Below, in pieces: positions 5,162-13,312 of a stretch of DNA of 13,989 bases (within the stretch, counting starts at the first letter, position 1; each line of letters opens with the position of its first letter). Under the pieces are notes generated by a model. That model was not told the DNA's origin. It searched no databases and saw only the letters and a program-made list of their open reading frames with translations. Origin of the DNA: Methanobacteriota archaeon (GTDB lineage Archaea > Methanobacteriota > Methanobacteria > Methanobacteriales > Methanobacteriaceae); NCBI GenBank assembly GCA_023434825.1, contig JAEYSH010000246.1:1-13989 (forward strand). The letters run 5' to 3'. The position numbers and the translations under genes are program-made.

Positions 5162-5941
5162 ATGCCTATAAAAAAAGCCACAACAAATGCATTGAAAATA
5201 ATGGGACTTACAGAGTATGAATCTAAAGCGTACCTCTCATTGGCAGCTCTTATTTCTGCTCCTGCTTTAGATATTCATGAAGATTCAGGAGTACCTCTTT
5301 CAAAGATATATGAAGTTTTAAAGAGCCTGCATAAAAAAGGATTTATTGAAATTACACGAGGGAAGCCTTTAAAATATAGTGTTATACCTCCTCAAGATGT
5401 TTTTGAAAAATCCAGAATTAAAATTAAAGAAGAATTAGATGAAGCCGAATCAGAAGTTAAAAACATTTATGAAAGTCAAATATCTAAATCACCTGCGCCC
5501 ATATGGTTGATTTATGGTTCAGATAAAATCGTTAAAAAGGAAATTGAAATAATTAACCGAGCTAAGAGTACATTGCACATTGCAGTGGGATTTATGTTTC
5601 ATGAAGAAGTAGAAAAATTGAATGAAAGCATTAATAAAGCTTTAAAAAAAGGGGTTCAAACCAGAATAATAGCAGCGCCATCCAGTATAACCGATGACGA
5701 AAAAATAGACATTTCAGAAAGTTTCAGTAAATTAGATTGTGAGACTAAGACATTTCAGATACCATTCATAAAAGCAATAATTAGAGATAAAAAAGAGATG
5801 TTATTGATATTTTCTAAATTTGAAGATGAAAGCGTAATATCACAGACTGCAATAGGCGTATGGAATCAATATACAGAATTCGTAGAAACTATAGCTGACT
5901 TATATAATTTAGTGTGGACCATGAACCTATTAACTAATTAA
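5162..5941 (+). CDS. TrmB-family transcriptional regulator
   Basis: A 259-residue archaeal regulator. Residues about 8-80 form a TrmB winged helix (LKIMGLTEYESKAYLSL ... VPLSKIYEVLKSLHKKGFIE, wing RGKPLKYSVIPP). A charged helix, probably a coiled-coil dimer arm, spans about 81-110. The C-terminal part (about 113-255) resembles the TrmB sensor domain of PLD-like fold (IWLIYGSDKIVKKEIEIINRA). Family members often bind sugars, but no ligand is evident here and distant homologues sense other signals. The ribosome site GGAG lies seven bases before ATG and a TATA-like AATATTTAAAT stands at about 5107-5117. It diverges from the polyferredoxin operon with a gap of 180 bp, so it probably regulates that operon or itself (inference). 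Confidence 0.85.
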   Translation: MPIKKATTNALKIMGLTEYESKAYLSLAALISAPALDIHEDSGVPLSKIYEVLKSLHKKGFIEITRGKPLKYSVIPPQDVFEKSRIKIKEELDEAESEVKNIYESQISKSPAPIWLIYGSDKIVKKEIEIINRAKSTLHIAVGFMFHEEVEKLNESINKALKKGVQTRIIAAPSSITDDEKIDISESFSKLDCETKTFQIPFIKAIIRDKKEMLLIFSKFEDESVISQTAIGVWNQYTEFVETIADLYNLVWTMNLLTN

Positions 5942-6093
5942 AATGCAGTTTAAAATATTTAATTAATATATAAATTCCTAATTTACCTTATGTTTCTATT
6001 TTAATTTATTTAGTCTTTTGAGCGTGATTTTTTATATTATTAGCAATTGATTTTTAGGAAATAATTGTGTTTAAGAAATAAAAAGATTTTTTT

Positions 6094-7086
6094 TTATTGA
6101 TATTCTTTTTCTGGGAATTTTATGCAAAAGGTAGTTCCATTACTCCCATCTATTTCTAATTTTCCACCTAGTTGGTCCGTTAGATTATTGATAAGCATTA
6201 CTCCTAAACTTTCATGATTTGTAAAGTTAAAGTCTTCAGGAAATCCTATACCGTTGTCACTTACTATTAAGTAGTAATCTTCTTCTTTATAGAACTTAAT
6301 TTTTATTTTTCCTTTATTATCTCCTGGAAATGCATATTTGAGGCTATTAGTAATTAATTCGTTGATGATAAGACATAATGGTATGGTATCGTTGATATCT
6401 ATCATTATTTTTTGGATATCTATTTCAAGTTCAACCTTTTTTGGGTCGATATTATATGCATTGAATAAATCTGAAGCTAGTGAGGAGATATATTCATCTA
6501 TTTCTATGCTTTTTAAATCGATTGATTGGTATAATCGTTCATGTATAAGTGCCATGGATCGCGCACGATTTTGACTTTCTCTAAAAAATGCTTTTGTTTT
6601 TTCATCTTCTATATCTTGTGATTGTATGCTTAATAAACTTGAGATAACCATTAAATTGTTTTTAACTCTATGATGAATTTCCATTAAAAGCAATTCTTTG
6701 TCTTTCATGAGCTTATTTACTTGAACAGAAAGATTACGTGTCTGCAATAAAACTTTAATGCGTGCTAATAAAACTTCTCTTGTTAGTGGTAAGGCGATGA
6801 TTTCATCAAAAACTTCCCAAACTTCATTTTTTAAATGTTTAAGATTATCAAAAGAAGTTACAAGTAAATAAGGTAAAAAAATAGGCTCTTCGCCATGTTT
6901 TTTATTTTTTAATATTTCCTTATTTGAGGTCCAAGAATTTAGGTCCGTGATTAAAAGAATGAAATCATTTTCTAGATAGTCTGAAATGCCATTTTCAGCA
7001 TGAATGATTTTATAATAAGATCTCAAGCATTCAGTTATCATTTCACTTTTTTCAGGGTTATTCATGAATAATAATATTTTTTCCAT
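6094..7086 (-). CDS. Soluble histidine kinase with degenerate receiver domain
   Basis: A 330-residue cytosolic kinase. Residues about 3-115 look like a receiver domain: D48 in LLITDLNSW is a possible phosphoacceptor, T77/S78 sit in LLVTSF, and ALP stands at 98-100. The usual acidic pair near residue 9 is replaced by NN and the lysine of the KP pair by Leu, so this may be a non-phosphorylated pseudo-receiver. A short coil (116-135) precedes the HisKA_2 dimerisation box MEIHHRVKNNL (H138/H139). The HATPase_c domain has an N-box (INELITNSLKYAFP), a G1 box (SDNGIGFPE, D277) and a G2-like stretch (SLGVMLINNL). The ribosome site is GGTG eight bases before ATG. It diverges from a giant kinase with the same catalytic type, and no separate response-regulator gene is seen nearby. 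It converges with the TrmB gene; the T-rich gap 5942-6093 probably holds both terminators. Confidence 0.88.
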   Translation of the reverse strand: MEKILLFMNNPEKSEMITECLRSYYKIIHAENGISDYLENDFILLITDLNSWTSNKEILKNKKHGEEPIFLPYLLVTSFDNLKHLKNEVWEVFDEIIALPLTREVLLARIKVLLQTRNLSVQVNKLMKDKELLLMEIHHRVKNNLMVISSLLSIQSQDIEDEKTKAFFRESQNRARSMALIHERLYQSIDLKSIEIDEYISSLASDLFNAYNIDPKKVELEIDIQKIMIDINDTIPLCLIINELITNSLKYAFPGDNKGKIKIKFYKEEDYYLIVSDNGIGFPEDFNFTNHESLGVMLINNLTDQLGGKLEIDGSNGTTFCIKFPEKEYQ

Positions 7087-7098
7087 AAATTTTACACC

Positions 7099-7153
7099 AT
7101 TTGACTTAAAATCTTTTTTTATTTGAATATTAATACGATACTTAAAGTCAAAT
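7099..7153. promoter_or_regulatory. 9-bp inverted repeat upstream of the short kinase
   Basis: ATTTGACTT (7099-7107) and AAGTCAAAT (7145-7153) form perfect 9-bp arms around a 37-base loop, just upstream of the start codon at 7086. It may be an operator or a leader stem; no binding protein can be named. Confidence 0.35.
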
Positions 7154-7252
7154 CATCAGGGATTTGTGAATTATATTAATTTTTATTTCTTGATATTGTA
7201 TCCACATTTAATAATTCATTATATTATTTGAGATATCTAGAAACCTATTAAT

Positions 7253-7310
7253 ATATTTATATTATAAAAAGCAAACATTAATTTATACTTGTGTACAGCT
7301 GATTAGGGGG
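7253..7310 (+). promoter_or_regulatory. Promoter and ribosome site of the large PAS kinase
   Basis: A TATA-like stretch (TATTTATATTATAAAA, 7253-7268) would place transcription start near 7285-7295. AGGGGG (7305-7310) is a plausible ribosome site eight bases before codon TTA at 7319. Together they support translation from about 7319 rather than from the GTG at 7628. Confidence 0.45.
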
Positions 7311-7318
7311 CTATTTAA

Positions 7319-10300
7319 TTAGTAGATACTAACTATAAAGAAATTTTTGAAAATTCACCTATCGGCATACTATTTTTTGATAAAGAAGGTAATTTAATAG
7401 ATGCTAATCCGAAGGCATTAGAAATTTTAGATATTCCTTTAAATGACTATAATCTAATTAACTTATTTGATGATCTTAATATATCTTCAAGGAAAGATAA
7501 TCTACTTAAATATGGAATAATTAGATTTCAAGCTTCTATTAATTTTAATTTAAAAACGAATAATTTTAATTTTAAAAAGGATGAACCTTTTGATTATATT
7601 GTTTCTGTTATTAATTCTGGGTTTTTAGTGCAAATTCAAGATATTACCGCACAAAATGCTAAAGAACAAAAACAAGAACTTCTAGAAGAAGTACAACAAT
7701 TTGCTGAGGAATTAGAAGTTTCAAATGAAGAATTACAATCTACTACAGAAGAACTTCAAGTAGCTAATGAAGAACTTCGTCAACAAAGTGATGAATTAAT
7801 TGAGCTAAATTATGATTTGCGAGAAAGTGAGGGGAGATTCCGTAGTTTTTATGAGCTTCCTTTAATTGGTATTGCTATTACTTCGCCTGAAAAGGGTTGG
7901 ATTGAAGCAAATGATAAGATTTGTGATATTTTAGGTTACTCTCATGAAGAATTATATAATATATCCTGGGATGAAATTACTTATCCAGATGATCTTGATA
8001 AAGACTTAGAACAGTTTAATAGAGTTTTAAATGGTTATATTGATGGTTATAATATTGAAAAACGCTTTATTCGTAAGGATGGTGCTGTGGTTTTTACCTA
8101 TATTTCTGTAGGGTGCATTAGAAATGAAGATAATAGTGTGAAGTATTTTGCGGTATTGATTGATGATATTTCCGAAATTAAAAAGGCTGAAGAAAGATTA
8201 AGAGAAAGTGAGGAAAAATTTAGAGCATTAATATACAATTCAACGGATATTATAAGAATTCTCGATAAAAATGGATTAATAGTTTTTGATTCACCATCCT
8301 CCTCGCGAATTCTCGGTTATTCAGAGGGTTCTCTTATCGGTAAAAGTCCGATGGAATTTATTCATCCAGATGACCGTGAAAGAGTACAGAATGATTTAAA
8401 AGATGTTTATAAAGAAAAAAATACTGGAATTCCTACTGAATTTAGAATACGCAAAGCTAATGGTACTTATCTTCCTGTGGAATCCATTGCTCAAAACTTA
8501 ATTGATATTCCAGAAATAGAAGGTATTGTAGTTAATACACATCCCATAAAAGATCGTAAAAAGCTGGAAGAATATTTAATAAAAACTAATAGGTCACTTA
8601 GGGTGCTAAGTGATTGTAATAAAAGTTTAATACGTGCAAAAGATGAGAATGAACTTCTTAAAGAAATTTGTGATATAATAATTGATATGGGAGAATATAC
8701 TTTTGTATGGGTAGGATACCCCGATGATGAAAAAATTTTACAACCTGTAGCTTTTGCAGGAAAAGAAGAGAAATATCTTCAAAATATCCATGTTTCATGG
8801 GATAACACTGAATTAGGTAAAGGTCCAAGTGGAAACGCATACCGAAAAGGAAAAGAATTCATAATTAATGATTTAAGTACAGATGAAAGTTTTGATCCAT
8901 GGCGTGATGAAGCCCTTAAAAGGGGCTATGCATCTGTTATTAGTTTACCTCTATTTAGTAAAGGAAAAATAATAGGAATAATTTCTATTTATTCCTCAGA
9001 AATAGATAGATTTAATGAAGAAGAGATTGGGTTACTTAGAGAACTTGCTAGTGATTTAGCGTATGGAATTATTTCTATTAGATCAGATATTGAACGTGAA
9101 AAGGTAAAGAATGAATTAGGGAGAAGTGAATATAAATATCGCACTCTTTTTGATAATGCGGGGGACGGGATATTAATAATGGATGAAGATAAGTTTATTG
9201 ACTGTAATGTTAAGGCTATGGAAATATATGGCGTAACCAAAAAAGAGGAAATTATAGGTAAAACTCCATATGGATTTTTTTCTCCTAAATATCAATCAAT
9301 CGACGAATTATCTAAGAAAAAGGCTTTAGAACATATTAAAAATGCTTTAAATGGAAAACAGCAATTTTTTGAATGGAAACATAAACGATTAGATGGTAAG
9401 GTAAAATATACAGAGGTTAATTTGACTCGTTTGAAAATGGGTGATAATCATAATTTAATGGCAATTGTTCGTGATATTACTGAACGTGTGAAAGCTGCAA
9501 AAACAATTAAAGAGTCGGAAATATATTATAAAACTATTTTTGAAAATACAGGTACTGCAACAATAATTATTGAAGAAGATAAAACTATTTCTCTTGTAAA
9601 TTCAGAATTTGAAAAACTTTACGGTTACTCTAAAGAAGATATTGAAGGTAAAATAAAATGGACAGATTTTGTAGCAGATAAAGATGATCTGGAGCGGATG
9701 AAAAAATATCATGAAATTAGAAGTAATAATACTACTTCTGTTCCGAGAAATTACGAATTTAAGTTTTTAAATCGTAAAAGAGAAGTTAGAGATATTTTCA
9801 TCACTGTAGCATTAATTCCAGGAACTAATAAAAGGTTAGTTTCTCTTTTAGATATTACAGATAAAAAGCAATCAACAAAAGCACTTCGAGAAAGTAAAGC
9901 CAAACTTAAAATTGCAATGGACATGGCTAAGCTGGTTTCCTGGGAATATGATGTAAAAACAGATATGTTTACTTTTGATGATCAATTTTATGCATTATAT
10001 GGTACAAGTGTAGAAAAAGAAGGCAAAACAAAAATGTCTTCTGAAGAATATTCTACAAGGTTTATTCCTCCTGAAGAGTCTTATATGGTATCAGAAGAAA
10101 TTAATAAAGTTCTAAAAACTGATGATCCGAATTATTTTCAAACTATTGAACACTCAATTATCAGAGCAGATGGTGAAAAACGACATATATTAGTTCGATT
10201 AGGAGTAGTAATAGATGATAAAGGTCAAACTGTCAAAACGTATGGTGCAAATCAAGATATTACAGAACGTAAAAAAGCTGAGGAAGAATTAAAAGAAAAG

Positions 10301-11674
10301 GCTATTATGTTGGCAAATGTTAATGATGCGGTTATTGGGACAGACACTAATTATTTGATTAATTATTGGAATAGAGCAGCAGAAGAAATATATGGTTATA
10401 ATGCTGATGAGATTATAGGTCAGTATGCAGGGATATTAGAACCAAAATTTATTGGAATGAACAGTGAAGAGGCTCTTAAACAGCTTGAAAGTACTGGTGA
10501 ATTAAATGTCCAACTTTTCCACACAACAAAAGATGGAAGAAAAATCATTATTGATTCCAGAAATCAACTTTTATTTGATGAAAATGGCAAACTATATGGC
10601 AATATAGGAATAAACAGGGATATTACTGAACGTAAAAAAGCTGAAGAAGCCTTGAAAGAAAGCGAGGAAAAATATAGAGATCTAGCCGAACTATTACCTC
10701 AACCAGTTTTTGAAAGCGATTTAAATGGTGATGTTACATATGTTAATCAAATTGGACTGGAAACTTTTGGTTATACTCAAGAAGATCTGGATAATGTATT
10801 AAATATGTTCCAATTTTTGGCTCCTGAAGATCAAAATAGAGCTATAGAAGATAATCTAAGAATGTTGAATGGAGAAGGATTATCAGTTGGAGAATATACA
10901 GGGCTGAGGAAAGATGGTACCACTTTTCCAATGATAACCTATGTAAACCCAATTATCCAAAAAAATAAAGTTATAGGAACTAGAGGAGTTTTAATAGATA
11001 TTAGTGAACTTAAAAAAGCAGAAGAGAAAATTAAAGGATCTCTTAAAGAAAAGGAATTACTTCTTAGGGAGGTTCATCATCGTGTTAAAAATAATTTACA
11101 GATCATGTCTAGTCTTTTAAATCTTCAATCTGGTGTTATTAAGGATGAAAGGGCTTTAGAAGCTTTTAGGGATAGCCAGACGCGTGTTAGATCAATGGCG
11201 CTCATACATGGTGAATTATATCAATCAAAAAATCTTGTTAACATCGATTTTGGAGATTACATTCATAATCTTGTTTTAGGCATTTTAAGCACATATTCTC
11301 CTTATTCTGATATCAAACATGATATTAATGTAGAAAATATCTTTTTTGGCCTTGATACAGCAATTCCATGTGGTTTAATTATAAATGAACTTGTTATGAA
11401 TTCAATTAAGCATGCATTTCCCACTAATAACTCCCAAAAAGAAAAGGAAATAAAAATTAGACTTAACAAAGAGAATAATCATTTTAAACTTATAATTGGA
11501 GATAATGGAATTGGAATTTCTGATGAACTAGATATCACTAAATCGGATACTCTTGGTTTACAATTAGTAAATAGCCTGGTTGATCAATTAGATGGAGAAA
11601 TTAAACTCAATAGAAAAAATGGGACTGAATTCACAATATTATTCAATGAATTGAAATACAAAGACAGATTTTAA
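7319..11674 (+). CDS. Large soluble multi-PAS/GAF histidine kinase (HisKA_2 type)
   Basis: A cytosolic sensor kinase of about 1451 codons with no membrane helix. Domains by approximate residue from 7319: PAS 4-105 (YKEIFENSPIGILFFD), coiled coil 112-172 (NEELQSTTEELQ), PAS 173-291, PAS 297-417, GAF 424-590, then PAS 601-723, 734-851, 859-987, 993-1107 and 1114-1235. HisKA_2 spans 1243-1317 with REVHHRVKNNLQ (H1253/H1254), and HATPase_c 1341-1450 with N-box N1356/N1361 and G1 box GDNGIGIS (D1395). Most PAS units end in DITERKKAEE-like linkers. The sensed signals are unknown; PAS and GAF can bind heme, flavin or small molecules, but no ligand residue is evident. Start problem: the frame opens after TAA (7316-7318), and no ATG, GTG or TTG occurs in frame until GTG 7628, which would cut off a whole PAS domain. 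TTA at 7319 stands where a start is expected. A shorter protein from 7628 (1348 residues) is the alternative. Confidence 0.85.
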   Translation, partial: LVDTNYKEIFENSPIGILFFDKEGNLIDANPKALEILDIPLNDYNLINLFDDLNISSRKDNLLKYGIIRFQASINFNLKTNNFNFKKDEPFDYIVSVINSGFLVQIQDITAQNAKEQKQELLEEVQQFAEELEVSNEELQSTTEELQVANEELRQQSDELIELNYDLRESEGRFRSFYELPLIGIAITSPEKGWIEANDKICDILGYSHEELYNISWDEITYPDDLDKDLEQFNRVLNGYIDGYNIEKRFIRKDGAVVFTYISVGCIRNEDNSVKYFAVLIDDISEIKKAEERLRESEEKFRALIYNSTDIIRILDKNGLIVFDSPSSSRILGYSEGSLIGKSPMEFIHPDDRERVQNDLKDVYKEKNTGIPTEFRIRKANGTYLPVESIAQNLIDIPEIEGIVVNTHPIKDRKKLEEYLIKTNRSLRVLSDCNKSLIRAKDENELLKEICDIIIDMGEYTFVWVGYPDDEKILQPVAFAGKEEKYLQNIHVSWDNTELGKGPSGNAYRKGKEFIINDLSTDESFDPWRDEALKRGYASVISLPLFSKGKIIGIISIYSSEIDRFNEEEIGLLRELASDLAYGIISIRSDIEREKVKNELGRSEYKYRTLFDNAGDGILIMDEDKFIDCNVKAMEIYGVTKKEEIIGKTPYGFFSPKYQSIDELSKKKALEHIKNALNGKQQFFEWKHKRLDGKVKYTEVNLTRLKMGDNHNLMAIVRDITERVKAAKTIKESEIYYKTIFENTGTATIIIEEDKTISLVNSEFEKLYGYSKEDIEGKIKWTDFVADKDDLERMKKYHEIRSNNTTSVPRNYEFKFLNRKREVRDIFITVALIPGTNKRLVSLLDITDKKQSTKALRESKAKLKIAMDMAKLVSWEYDVKTDMFTFDDQFYALYGTSVEKEGKTKMSSEEYSTRFIPPEESYMVSEEINKVLKTDDPNYFQTIEHSIIRADGEKRHILVRLGVVIDDKGQTVKTYGANQDITERKKAEEELKEKAIMLANVNDAVIGTDTNYLINYWNRAAEEIYGYNADEIIGQYAGILEPKFIGMNSEEALKQLESTGELNVQLFHTTKDGRKIIIDSRNQLLFDENGKLYGNIGINRDITERKKAEEALKESEEKYRDLAELLPQPVFESDLNGDVTYVNQIGLETFGYTQEDLDNVLNMFQFLAPEDQNRAIEDNLRMLNGEGLSVGEYTGLRKDGTTFPMITYVNPIIQKNKVIGTRGVLIDISELKKAEEKIKGSLKEKELLLREVHHRVKNNLQIMSSLLNLQSGVIKDERALEAFRDSQTRVRSMALIHGELYQSKNLVNIDFGDYIHNLVLGILSTYSPYSDIKHDINVENIFFGLDTAIPCGLIINELVMNSIKHAFPTNNSQKEKEIKIRLNKENNHFKLIIGDNGIGISDELDITKSDTLGLQLVNSLVDQLDGEIKLNRKNGTEFTILFNELKYKDRF

Positions 11675-11698
11675 AGGAATTTATATTAAGTGAATTTG

Positions 11699-11723
11699 AC
11701 CAGAAGCTTATGCTTTGACTGGT
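11699..11723. other. Imperfect hairpin after the large kinase
   Basis: ACCAG-AAGC-TTAT-GCTT-TGA-CTGGT can fold as an interrupted stem, 25 bases past the kinase stop. It may help end or stabilise the transcript; no strong T-run follows directly, so the role is uncertain. Confidence 0.3.
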
Positions 11724-11870
11724 AATGATTATATTATCTCTTTCACTTTTCTACTTGAACAGTTAAAAATGAGGGAGGAAATATTAACTAATTCTAATTA
11801 AATAAATTATTCATTGAATTTTTTGATTTAAGTCCTTATTTTGGTTATTTTTTCTTATATAATGCTTTCA

Positions 11871-12050
11871 ATCGCTTTTTGAGCAACGAATGTAAACACC
11901 CAAAATAAAACTCCAATTAAATTTAACATTTAAAACTTAACAGTATGTACTTTGCAGATGTTGTTTAATTAAAGCTTGAGCTTGAACTGGTTCTTTAAGA
12001 ACTGCGAGGTAAGCGTAATTAAAATGTTCTTTTTAAAGGTGAAAATTAAT
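11871..12050. repeat. Intergenic repeat of about 180 bp, copy 2
   Basis: This is the second copy of the element at 2591-2768, in the same orientation, between the converging large kinase and PDGLE genes. Blocks such as ACTCCAATTAAAT, GTATGTAC, TTGCAGATGTT and GTTCTTTTTA are conserved while the rest has diverged. A TATA-like TTATATAATG stands at 11855-11864. With the hairpin at 11699 and the T-rich end of the transporter operon it fills the gap 11675-12132, where no gene is seen. Confidence 0.7.
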
Positions 12051-12101
12051 ATTTTATGCAAGATTAAGTTTTATATTAAATCAATTCATATTACTTTTTT
12101 C

Positions 12102-12132
12102 TAAAAAAATAAAAAAATAAATAAATTTTTAT
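12102..12132 (-). terminator. T-rich terminator of the metal-transport operon
   Basis: On the minus strand two T7 runs (plus-strand AAAAAAAT repeats at 12103-12118) begin within 30 bases of the PDGLE-gene stop, typical of archaeal termination. Confidence 0.45.
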
Positions 12133-12432
12133 TTATTCTGGCTGTTGTGGGTTCCTCTTTTTAAGCATAGTTGCAATTCCGAATCCTAAACCTAGAGTTA
12201 TAAGGGCACCCAAAGCTAAAGCTCCTATTTCTCCTAACTTTCCTAATGGTTCGTATGTATAATCTGGAAGTGGAGATTCAAATGAGGGTTCTGGTTCAGG
12301 GTTAGGAGCTAAGTCTTCTGCTGACTTTTCTAGTCCATCTGGATTTGATGAAGCTATAAATGGTGAGAGTATAGCTATTACTATACAGATTGCTACTCCT
12401 GCTAAAACAAGTTTTTTGTCTTTAGGGCTCAT
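12133..12432 (-). CDS. PDGLE-domain subunit of cobalt/nickel transporter (CbiN/NikN-like)
   Basis: A 99-residue membrane protein. An N-terminal helix (about 8-27) leads to NPDGLEKSAED (30-40), the PDGLE signature, then a Pro- and Glu-rich external loop (42-65), a second helix (about 66-88) and a basic tail. This two-helix layout is that of the small N-component of CbiMN/NikMN metal transporters, which helps load the metal into the M-component. PDGLE is more usual in nickel-type NikN, but archaeal members next to CbiM are annotated both ways, so the substrate, cobalt or nickel, is open. Its ATG overlaps the cbiM stop (ATGA), so the two are translationally coupled. No T- or A-component gene (cbiQ, cbiO) follows; the next gene is convergent. 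Confidence 0.85.
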   Translation of the reverse strand: MSPKDKKLVLAGVAICIVIAILSPFIASSNPDGLEKSAEDLAPNPEPEPSFESPLPDYTYEPLGKLGEIGALALGALITLGLGFGIATMLKKRNPQQPE

Positions 12433-13103
12433 TTGGCAGCCACCTCTATTTTTTCAGAACTTAAATCATCTGTTTTTTTGTTCCTGTTCCATGCCAATAG
12501 ATCAGGGCGTACGTTTTCAAGAGCTAGAATTACTACTACAGTTAAAACAGCTTCAATTATTCCTATTAGTGCATGGTATAATCCCATAGCTGCAAGTCCT
12601 GCTCCAAGTGGGAATGTGCCTGCTAGCCACATTTCTACAGCAACTGCTTCAGCTGCTATAAATATTGATAACCAGGAAGCTATTGCTATTGATGGAACTT
12701 TTCCAAGTCTTTTTCTTAGACCTTTAAATGTGTAAAATCCAACAAAACCTCCAATTATTCCCATATTAAGTACATTAGCTCCTAAAGCCGTTAGGCCACC
12801 ATCACCGAAGAATAATCCTTGAACAAGTAGTACTAATGTGAATATTATAACGGCTGCTTCGGGGGCGCAGAATACCAGAGCTACTAATGCTCCACCTACC
12901 ATATGTCCACTAGTTCCAAAAGCTACGGGAATGTTCATGGACATTATAGCGAATATACCTGCAGCTAAGATTGCTATTAAAGGCACGGTTTTTTCATCAA
13001 GGTTCTTTTTCGCCCAATTAAGAGAGAAATAGAGTGCAATAATCATTATTACATAATATATGGCGCATTGCCATAAAGGTATAAAACCATCGGGTATATG
13101 CAT
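12429..13103 (-). CDS. cbiM: CbiM/NikM-type metal-binding membrane subunit of ECF transporter
   Basis: A 224-residue integral membrane protein with about six to seven helices, normal for CbiM. It begins MHIPDGF, the hallmark in which the N-terminal Met-His-Ile backbone and His2 coordinate the metal. The conserved GTSGHMVGGALVA (about 63-75) supplies a further His, and FGDGGLTALGANVLNMG (about 99-115) is the second family signature. It takes up Co2+ or Ni2+, needed for B12-type corrinoids and for coenzyme F430 and hydrogenases in methanogens. The start is certain from the MHIPDG terminus and GGAGG about ten bases before ATG. The tail beyond about 205 is polar and variable. The operon has only cbiM and the PDGLE gene; the ATPase and T-component must be elsewhere or absent. 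Repeated dyads at 13160-13312 lie upstream. Confidence 0.93.
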   Translation of the reverse strand: MHIPDGFIPLWQCAIYYVIMIIALYFSLNWAKKNLDEKTVPLIAILAAGIFAIMSMNIPVAFGTSGHMVGGALVALVFCAPEAAVIIFTLVLLVQGLFFGDGGLTALGANVLNMGIIGGFVGFYTFKGLRKRLGKVPSIAIASWLSIFIAAEAVAVEMWLAGTFPLGAGLAAMGLYHALIGIIEAVLTVVVILALENVRPDLLAWNRNKKTDDLSSEKIEVAAK

Positions 13104-13159
13104 TTTTTAAGTCCTCCTTTTACTTATTTTATAAATCTGAATTTAAACTAGCATATCAA

Positions 13160-13197
13160 GTATTACTCAAGCCCATTTTAAAACTTAAAGTGTAATA
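13160..13197. promoter_or_regulatory. Dyad 1 upstream of cbiM (TATTAC-N25-GTAATA)
   Basis: TATTAC (13161-13166) and GTAATA (13192-13197) are inverted with a 25-base spacer, 57 bp upstream of cbiM. The same pair with the same spacing occurs at 13276-13312. Widely spaced dyads are known for nickel regulator NikR, so a metal-responsive operator is possible (inference). Confidence 0.45.
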
Positions 13198-13202
13198 ATA
13201 CC

Positions 13203-13249
13203 TTAATTAGAGTCTAAATTCCATTTATGCCATTAATTAGGTCTATATT
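13203..13249. repeat. Direct repeats between the two dyads
   Basis: TTAATTAGAGTCTAAATT (13203-13220) and TTAATTAGGTCTATATT (13233-13249) are near-identical, 30 bp apart, and sit between the two TATTAC/GTAATA dyads in the cbiM upstream region. Confidence 0.45.
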
Positions 13250-13274
13250 ATATGTCATATAAAGGTTATAGTTA

Positions 13275-13312
13275 GTATTACTTAATCTAATAAATCAGAA
13301 TTGAATGTAATA
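13275..13312. promoter_or_regulatory. Dyad 2 upstream of cbiM (TATTAC-N25-GTAATA)
   Basis: TATTAC (13276-13281) and GTAATA (13307-13312) with a 25-base spacer, 115 bp from dyad 1. AGTATTACTYAA is shared at the left arm and TGTAATAA at the right arm, while the spacer sequence differs. Confidence 0.45.

Noticed and set aside
7628..7630. GTG at 7628 as the true start of the large kinase
   Set aside because: It falls at the end of an in-frame PAS domain, has no ribosome site, and the likely promoter is 360 bp upstream. It is kept only as an alternative.
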